From the NCBI GenBank assembly GCA_020852275.1, contig JADZBE010000023.1, positions 1 to 64,000 of the forward strand: 64,000 bases of DNA, read 5' to 3'. This DNA comes from Phycisphaerales bacterium (GTDB lineage: Bacteria > Planctomycetota > Phycisphaerae > UBA1845). The notes beneath the pieces are model-generated. The model saw only the letters and a program-made list of their open reading frames with translations, was not told the DNA's origin and did no database searches. A program made the position numbers and the translations under genes. Below are positions 59,627 to 64,000 of this stretch, piece by piece; the first letter of the stretch is position 1, and each line of letters starts with the position of its first letter.

Positions 59627-60145
59627 ATGACGACCTTCACGCTTGTATCCACCGCTTGGGGTCATTTCGCGTTCGTCGCGCGCGATGGGAAGCTGGCCGC
59701 GACGTATCTGCCCGCCTCGCGCACCGCCGCTCTCGCCGCCGTCCGCAGGCAGTGGGGTCCGCTCGATGAGAACCCGGCCGCGCTGCCGCAGTTCCAGAAG
59801 CAGGTCCGCGCCTACTTCGCCGGCGAGTCGGTCGAGTTTGACGTGGACCTCGACCTTGCCAAGGCCACTCCCTTTCAGCGCCGCGTGATGGAGCACTGCC
59901 GCCGCATCGCGCCGGGCCGGACAAAGTCGTATGGCGAGCTCGCCCGCGCCGCGGGTCGCCCGGGCGCCGCGCGCGCGGTCGGCAGCGTCATGTCGCACAA
60001 CCGCGTGCCGATCGTCGTGCCTTGCCACCGCGTCGTCCGCTCCGACGGATCGCTGGGAGGATTCTCATCGCCGGGCGGACTGCGCGACAAGGAGCGGTTG
60101 CTGGCTTTGGAGAATCCATCTGCGCTGCCTGTACGGAAGCGATGA
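59627..60145 (+). CDS. ogt: Methylated-DNA-protein cysteine methyltransferase
   Basis: The suicide enzyme removes alkyl groups from O6-alkylguanine. The 172-residue product has the active-site motif VVPCHRVVRSDGSLGGF (Cys near residue 131) and the HTH region KSYGELARAAGRPGAARAVG. FQRRVMEHCRRIAPG also matches. Length is standard. ATG 59627 has no strong SD. It is preceded and followed by dispersed repeats. No Ada-type regulatory domain is present, so this is the constitutive-type Ogt. Confidence 0.93.
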   Translation: MTTFTLVSTAWGHFAFVARDGKLAATYLPASRTAALAAVRRQWGPLDENPAALPQFQKQVRAYFAGESVEFDVDLDLAKATPFQRRVMEHCRRIAPGRTKSYGELARAAGRPGAARAVGSVMSHNRVPIVVPCHRVVRSDGSLGGFSSPGGLRDKERLLALENPSALPVRKR

Positions 60146-60257
60146 ACCCTGCCGCAAGCGGCGGCCTGACCGGTCGGCAGGCGTTCACCGAAGCGAAGTG
60201 GATATTGGGTTCATTCGATGAACAAGCCGTTCATCGGATGAACTGCACAGGCATGGC

Positions 60258-60330
60258 ACCAGGTCGGAGACCTGCTGGACCGGAGGCAGGTCACAGACCT
60301 GCCCCACCTGCGTCAGAGACCTGCCCCACC
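60258..60330 (+). repeat. CAGGTC/GACCTG palindromic elements, three copies
   Basis: CAGGTCGGAGACCTG at 60260-60274, GGCAGGTCACAGACCTGCCC at 60286-60305 and CAGAGACCTGCCCCACC ending at 60330 are successive members of one family. The stop codon of the leftward gene (60291-60293) lies inside the second copy. Other members are at 59476-59514 and 61171-61240. Confidence 0.88.
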
Positions 60331-61145
60331 GCCGGCGGCTGGAACGCCGGGAGGTCCTTGCCCTTGTCCATCATCATTTGCCACTTCGAAACGGAGAACT
60401 CGATGCGCGAACCTTCCAGCGGCCAATCTACCACGATGTGAAACGGCACCCGCGGGCCGATGTCGCCGAGGGGCTGATGCTGCGAAAGTTGCGACTCCAT
60501 CTCGATCCTGCCCATGCCGTCGCGAAAAACGATGCGCCGCACGAGGCGCGGATCCGATCTCGCCAGCCAATACTCCTTCTCCAGCCGCGGCGCGCCCGTG
60601 CCGTCGTAGTCGAGAAATAACAGTTGCTGATCCTCGCTTTCCACCCGTTGCACAGGCCTGCGCATCGGATGAAGCTCCGCCCCGACCGGCAGCGGCGACA
60701 GGCCGATCGCCTCGATGATCTGCCGCGGCTGCACGGGAAACTCGCGGTCTCGGCCGTTCACGAGGCGGTCGAGCGAGCGGACCTTGGGAGGCTCCTCCGC
60801 GGTCAGGTCGTGGAACCAGTACTTTTCGCTGTTGGCGCCGACGATGAGCTGGTCGCCGGCGAGGTCGTGCTTCAGCGTGAACCGAAGGTGATCCGTCGGG
60901 GCGTAGATAAGGATGCCTTCGAGGTCGAACGTGCGGACGCGGTCGCCGCTCGTGCGGACCCTGGCGATGACCCGCCCCTCGGCCTTGAGCACGCCGACGA
61001 TGCGCCGGTTGTTGTCGTTGATCGTCTCAACGGCCTGATCGATTGGGAGCGGATCCAGCGGCGGCGGGCGGGACGGCGGCGTGCAACCGGCGTGGAGCAG
61101 GATCGCGAAGATCGCAGCCGCCGTTCGCAAGACTGGAGAAAGCAC
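60291..61145 (-). CDS. Putative outer-membrane-lipoprotein-like (LolB/DUF4292-type) protein
   Basis: From GTG 61145 the 284-residue product begins with a signal-like stretch (LRTAAAIFAILLHAGCTPP). A beta-rich domain follows, with KAEGRVIARVRTSGDRVRTF and then LEGILIYAPTDHLRFTLKHD, as in LolB/LppX-like lipoprotein carriers. The frame is open to ATG 61277, which overlaps the upstream gene's stop (ATGA). The extra 44 residues are translated from the palindromic repeats at 61171-61240 (RQVGDLPHRWQLGELPHLW), so that start probably reflects a repeat inserted behind the original overlap. The C-terminal residues and stop are also repeat-derived. Likely a periplasmic or membrane-anchored protein; function inferred. 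Confidence 0.65.
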   Translation of the reverse strand: MLSPVLRTAAAIFAILLHAGCTPPSRPPPLDPLPIDQAVETINDNNRRIVGVLKAEGRVIARVRTSGDRVRTFDLEGILIYAPTDHLRFTLKHDLAGDQLIVGANSEKYWFHDLTAEEPPKVRSLDRLVNGRDREFPVQPRQIIEAIGLSPLPVGAELHPMRRPVQRVESEDQQLLFLDYDGTGAPRLEKEYWLARSDPRLVRRIVFRDGMGRIEMESQLSQHQPLGDIGPRVPFHIVVDWPLEGSRIEFSVSKWQMMMDKGKDLPAFQPPAVGQVSDAGGAGL

Positions 61146-61170
61146 GGATGGAGTTGGGAACCTGCACCAA

Positions 61171-61240
61171 AGGTGGGGCAGCTCTCCGAGCTGCCAACGG
61201 TGGGGCAGGTCTCCGACCTGCCGAGGATGGGGCAGGTCTG
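61171..61240 (+). repeat. Palindromic element array in the gene 5' end
   Basis: Three units start GGTGGGGCAG or close to it at 61172, 61199 and 61228. They contain AGCTCTCCGAGCT, AGGTCTCCGACCT and AGGTCTGAAG, so each is a palindrome with a different arm. This places three members of the same family in tandem at about 28-bp spacing, inside the frame of the leftward gene. Confidence 0.88.
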
Positions 61241-61273
61241 AAGGGCCGCGGCCCGCGCGCCTCTGCGGCGAGG

Positions 61274-61852
61274 TCATGGGTCGCTTCCTGAAAGGACATC
61301 GCTTCCTGAGAGGGCGTCGCTTGGCGGGGAAGAGGGCGTCGCATCCAGCGCGTCGATCAGGGTGGTCGTGTCACCGTGGAGGATGGCCGTCAGCTCGCGG
61401 CTGACGCCTTCGATCTGATCATCGGTAAGCCCCGGGTTGACGACCGCGTGGCGCGTCTGGTCCCGGGGCATGAGCATGGTCCAAGTCTCCACGCCGTCGC
61501 GCGTTTTGGACGATTCGTATTTCAGCAGGCGCTTGCGCATCAGGATCAGCGCGAGCACGAAGCGGAACTGAACGCGGATCGGCTCGCGATCTTCGCTGAG
61601 CCGCTGGAAGAACGCCAGCAGTCCCTCGTCGTCGATGAGCAGGCGGCGACGATGTTCCTTGCGGGGAACGCGGGACTTGAAGAAGCAGAACGCGCCCGGC
61701 GGCAAACCGGTCCACGCATCCACGCCGTAATCGCGGCGCGCAAACGACTCGCCCTCCTCAAAGAGCGCGGCGTAATACTCCTCGCCCTCCGCCAGCGTCC
61801 GGCCCGTGACGGCGCAAACCCCGCAGCCGCGTTCGACTTCCCAGTCACGCAT
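61274..61852 (-). CDS. Conserved hypothetical protein with N-terminal Cys pair
   Basis: The 192-residue product starts DWEVERGCGVCAVTGRTLAE then GEEYYAAL, with a C-x2-C near residue 10 like the beginning of a small zinc-binding module. It continues with AFCFFKSRVPRKEHRRRLLI and a helical middle (RVQFRFVLALILMRKRLLKYE) followed by WTMLMPRDQTRHAVVNPGLT. The pattern recalls a planctomycete hypothetical family that often lies upstream of a lipoprotein-carrier-like gene, as here. No activity can be assigned. The stop overlaps ATG 61277 of the next gene. The ATG 61852 is the first in frame. The 61853-62087 gap holds repeats only. Confidence 0.7.
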   Translation of the reverse strand: MRDWEVERGCGVCAVTGRTLAEGEEYYAALFEEGESFARRDYGVDAWTGLPPGAFCFFKSRVPRKEHRRRLLIDDEGLLAFFQRLSEDREPIRVQFRFVLALILMRKRLLKYESSKTRDGVETWTMLMPRDQTRHAVVNPGLTDDQIEGVSRELTAILHGDTTTLIDALDATPSSPPSDALSGSDVLSGSDP

Positions 61853-61978
61853 GGACTTTCACCGCCGTTGCCGGTCGATCACGCGCGTCATCCGATTGGG
61901 CGCGTCGCGTCCCGTCCGGGATGCAGGCGCCGCTCCTGGAACACCACATCCTTGCGAGCGCGGACCCGTTGCATGGGA

Positions 61979-62032
61979 ACTCGCTCCCTTACGGTCGCGG
62001 CTCTGTCAGGTCGCGGCTCTGGCAGAGCGCGG
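61979..62032 (+). repeat. ACGGTCGCGGCTC-family repeats
   Basis: CTCGCTCCCTTACGGTCGCG at 61979 is followed by GGTCGCGGCTCTG words at about 16-bp spacing and ends with GCGCGGCTCC near 62032. It is the same family as 33783-33945. It lies between the two leftward genes. Confidence 0.85.
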
Positions 62033-62087
62033 CTCCGCAGCACGCGCAGCGCTTCCCTACGGGCTCGGCTCAGTGGCCGGTTTCGAG

Positions 62088-64000
62088 CTACGCCTTGGCC
62101 TTTTCCTCGATCATCACGGCCTTGCGCGAGAGCTTGACGCGCCCCTGGTCGTCCACGGCGATAACCTTCACGCGCAACTGGTCGCCGATCTTGCACACGT
62201 CGCCCACGTTCTTGACGTACTCGTCGGACAGCTCGCTGATGTGACACAGCCCGTCCTGGCCGGGGATGATCTCGATGAACGCGCCGAAGTCCTTGGTGCT
62301 GCTGACGCGCCCGGTGTACACCTTGCCGACCTTGACTTCCTCGGCGATGGCCTCGATGGCGTCGCGGGCGCGCTGCGCGCCGGCGGCGTCCATGCAGGCG
62401 ATAAGCACGGTGCCGTCCTGCCCGATTTCGATCTTCGCGCCGCTGTCGGCTTCCAGACCGCGGATGCCGCTGCCGCCGGGGCCGATCACGCGGCCGATTT
62501 TCTCCGGGTTGATCTTGATCGTGAGGATGCGCGGGGCGTACTGCGAAAGCTCCGCCCGCGGCGCCTTAAGCCCGGTGGTCAGCATCGTGCGCAGGATCGA
62601 GAGCCGCGCTTCCCGCGCCATCTCGAACGACTGAACGATCGTCTCCTGCGGGAGGAAGTGCGTCTTGAGATCAAGCTGCACGCCGGTGACGCCCTTCTGC
62701 GTGCCGGACACCTTGAAGTCCATGTCGCCGAAGTGGTCCTCCTCGCCGAGGATATCCACCACGAGCACGCGGTGATCGCCCTCGCTGAACATGCCCACCG
62801 AGATGCCCGCCACCGGCTGGCGGATCGGCACGCCCGCGTCCATCAGCGCCAGCGTCCCGCCGCACACCGACGCCATCGAGCTGGACCCGTTCGACTCGAA
62901 AATCTCCGAGACCAGCCGCACCGTGTAGGGGAACTTCTCCGGCGACGGCAGGACGGCCTCCAGCGACTTCTCCGCCAGCGCTCCATGCCCGATCTCGCGC
63001 CGTCCCACGGCGCCGACGCGCTTCACCTCGCCGGTCGCCAGCGGCGGGAAGTTGTAGTGCAGGAGGAACTTCTTGCTGTACTCCTCGGTCAGCCCGTCGA
63101 TGATCTGCTCGTCGCGCCCCGTGCCCAGCGTGGCCACCACCAGCGCCTGCGTCTCGCCGCGCTGGAAGATCGCCGAGCCATGTACGCGGGGCAGCACGCC
63201 CACCTCGCACGTGATCGGGCGGATTTCCTTCAGCCCGCGACCGTCCGGACGGATGCCCTCGTCAAGCACCATCTTGCGGACGACTTCCTCTTCCGTCTTT
63301 TCCAGCGCGCGTTTCACCGCGTTGCGCTCATAAGGCGGATTCTCGACGCCTTCCGGCGAAAGCTCGGCGAGGACCGCCTCGTTGATCTTCTCCATGGCGG
63401 CGTTGCGGTCCTGCTTGCCCTGGATGCGCTTGGCGTCGCGCATCGGGCGCAGCGCCCGCTCGCGGACCTTCGCCAGCAGCTCTTTGCCCCCCTCGGGCGC
63501 GGTCCACGTCACCGGCTTGCCCTTCTTCTCGCGCAGCTCGATCTGCATGGCGCAGATGTCGCGGATGGCGCGATAGCCGAACTCGATGGCCCCGGTGATG
63601 ACGCTCTCCGGCACCTCGGAGGCGCCGACCTCGATCATGTTCACGCCTTCCTTGTGGCCGCACAGCACCAGCTCGAACGGGCTTTGGCTCACTTCGCTCA
63701 GCGTGGGAAAGAGCACGTACTCCCCGTTGACCTGCGCGACGCGCACCGTGCCCACCGGTCCCTCGAACGGCAGACCGGAAATCGTCAGCGCGGTGGAGGA
63801 GGCGATGGACGCGAGCACATCGGGGTCGTGCTCCTGGTCCGTGGCGAGGCACATGGCCTGGATGAGCACTTCGTCAAAGAAACCGTCGGGGAAGAGGGGG
63901 CGCATCGGGCGGTCGATCATCCTCATCGTGAGGACTTCCTTCGTCGTGGGGCGCGACTCCCGCTTGAAGAAGCCGCCGGGAATCTTGCCCGCGGCGTAGG
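62088..64000 (-). CDS. pnp: Polyribonucleotide nucleotidyltransferase (5' end beyond window)
   Basis: PNPase degrades RNA 3' to 5' by phosphorolysis and is a degradosome component. The window holds about 637 residues of the C-terminal portion, reading off the right edge. Visible are [20 protein letters not shown] then [10 protein letters not shown] (first RNase PH core), an all-alpha linker and the second RNase PH core ([39 protein letters not shown]). The KH domain ([20 protein letters not shown]) and S1 domain ([18 protein letters not shown]) follow. It ends soon after S1 (EEKAKA). The Met near 63926 is internal, because the frame continues upstream with conserved sequence. rpsO, often upstream of pnp, would lie outside the window. 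Confidence 0.96.
   Translation of the reverse strand, partial: YAAGKIPGGFFKRESRPTTKEVLTMRMIDRPMRPLFPDGFFDEVLIQAMCLATDQEHDPDVLASIASSTALTISGLPFEGPVGTVRVAQVNGEYVLFPTLSEVSQSPFELVLCGHKEGVNMIEVGASEVPESVITGAIEFGYRAIRDICAMQIELREKKGKPVTWTAPEGGKELLAKVRERALRPMRDAKRIQGKQDRNAAMEKINEAVLAELSPEGVENPPYERNAVKRALEKTEEEVVRKMVLDEGIRPDGRGLKEIRPITCEVGVLPRVHGSAIFQRGETQALVVATLGTGRDEQIIDGLTEEYSKKFLLHYNFPPLATGEVKRVGAVGRREIGHGALAEKSLEAVLPSPEKFPYTVRLVSEIFESNGSSSMASVCGGTLALMDAGVPIRQPVAGISVGMFSEGDHRVLVVDILGEEDHFGDMDFKVSGTQKGVTGVQLDLKTHFLPQETIVQSFEMAREARLSILRTMLTTGLKAPRAELSQYAPRILTIKINPEKIGRVIGPGGSGIRGLEADSGAKIEIGQDGTVLIACMDAAGAQRARDAIEAIAEEVKVGKVYTGRVSSTKDFGAFIEIIPGQDGLCHISELSDEYVKNVGDVCKIGDQLRVKVIAVDDQGRVKLSRKAVMIEEKAKA

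Overview
This is a GC-rich bacterial chromosome segment that most resembles a planctomycete, probably of the Phycisphaerae type. That placement is an inference from gene content and style. The supporting signs are secreted beta-propeller and beta-strand-repeat proteins, a polysaccharide-export locus, an HprK-related/PqqD cassette, an infC gene with a non-AUG start, and an unusually dense population of short palindromic and 7-bp-phased repeats between (and sometimes inside) genes. No rRNA, tRNA, CRISPR array or transposase was recognised.

Layout. 1-3 kb: secreted repeat proteins, the first cut by the window edge. 3.4-13.7 kb: the membrane arm of respiratory complex I (nuoH, J, K, L, M, N, without nuoI). 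A four-helix-bundle (S23/IVS-type) gene sits between nuoM and nuoN, flanked by inverted 8-bp repeat arrays, and a ferritin-like gene overlaps the end of nuoN. 13.8-23.4 kb: a mixed region with an ABHD14-like hydrolase, a transglutaminase/GT39-like fusion, a double-ACT protein, a small acidic secreted protein, an ABM-family monooxygenase, a ZIP transporter, an AmrS-type radical SAM enzyme and a second GT39-like membrane protein. 23.4-26.3 kb: thrS and infC. 26.4-36.4 kb: an M14-like protein and an exopolysaccharide locus (CslA-like GT2, ExeA-like ATPase, Wza-like export lipoprotein, CpsD-like tyrosine kinase, GT4). 36.6-42 kb: a DUF4143 ATPase, sucD, then the recombination/replication operon dnaX-ybaB-recR. 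42.2-46.7 kb: a REC-GGDEF-REC-GAF-HD-GYP signalling protein and a well-expressed-looking secreted protein with a strong terminator. 47.0-49.9 kb: a candidate peptide-modification cassette (small peptide, PqqD, HprK-related kinase, nucleotidyltransferase). 49.9-56.4 kb: DinB-like protein, ABC-2 permease, KpsF/KdsD, GT2, an AAA ATPase plus DUF4276 pair that looks like a defence module, and a GHL10-type lipoprotein. 56.5-64 kb: hutI, lipoproteins, an alpha/beta hydrolase, ogt, a conserved hypothetical, and the 3' part of pnp.

The most noteworthy signals are these: (1) dnaX carries a run of ten A, and the -1 frame continues into a tau-like C-terminus whose stop codon overlaps the ybaB start; (2) the S23-type gene lies within inverted octamer arrays inside the nuo operon; (3) a PqqD/HprK-like/nucleotidyltransferase cassette is preceded by a plausible substrate peptide; (4) several sequence-unrelated families of short palindromes share one architecture and supply stop codons and tails to genes; (5) an ATPase-DUF4276 pair resembles a split OLD-type defence system. 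All gene names come from reading the translations; no database search was run.
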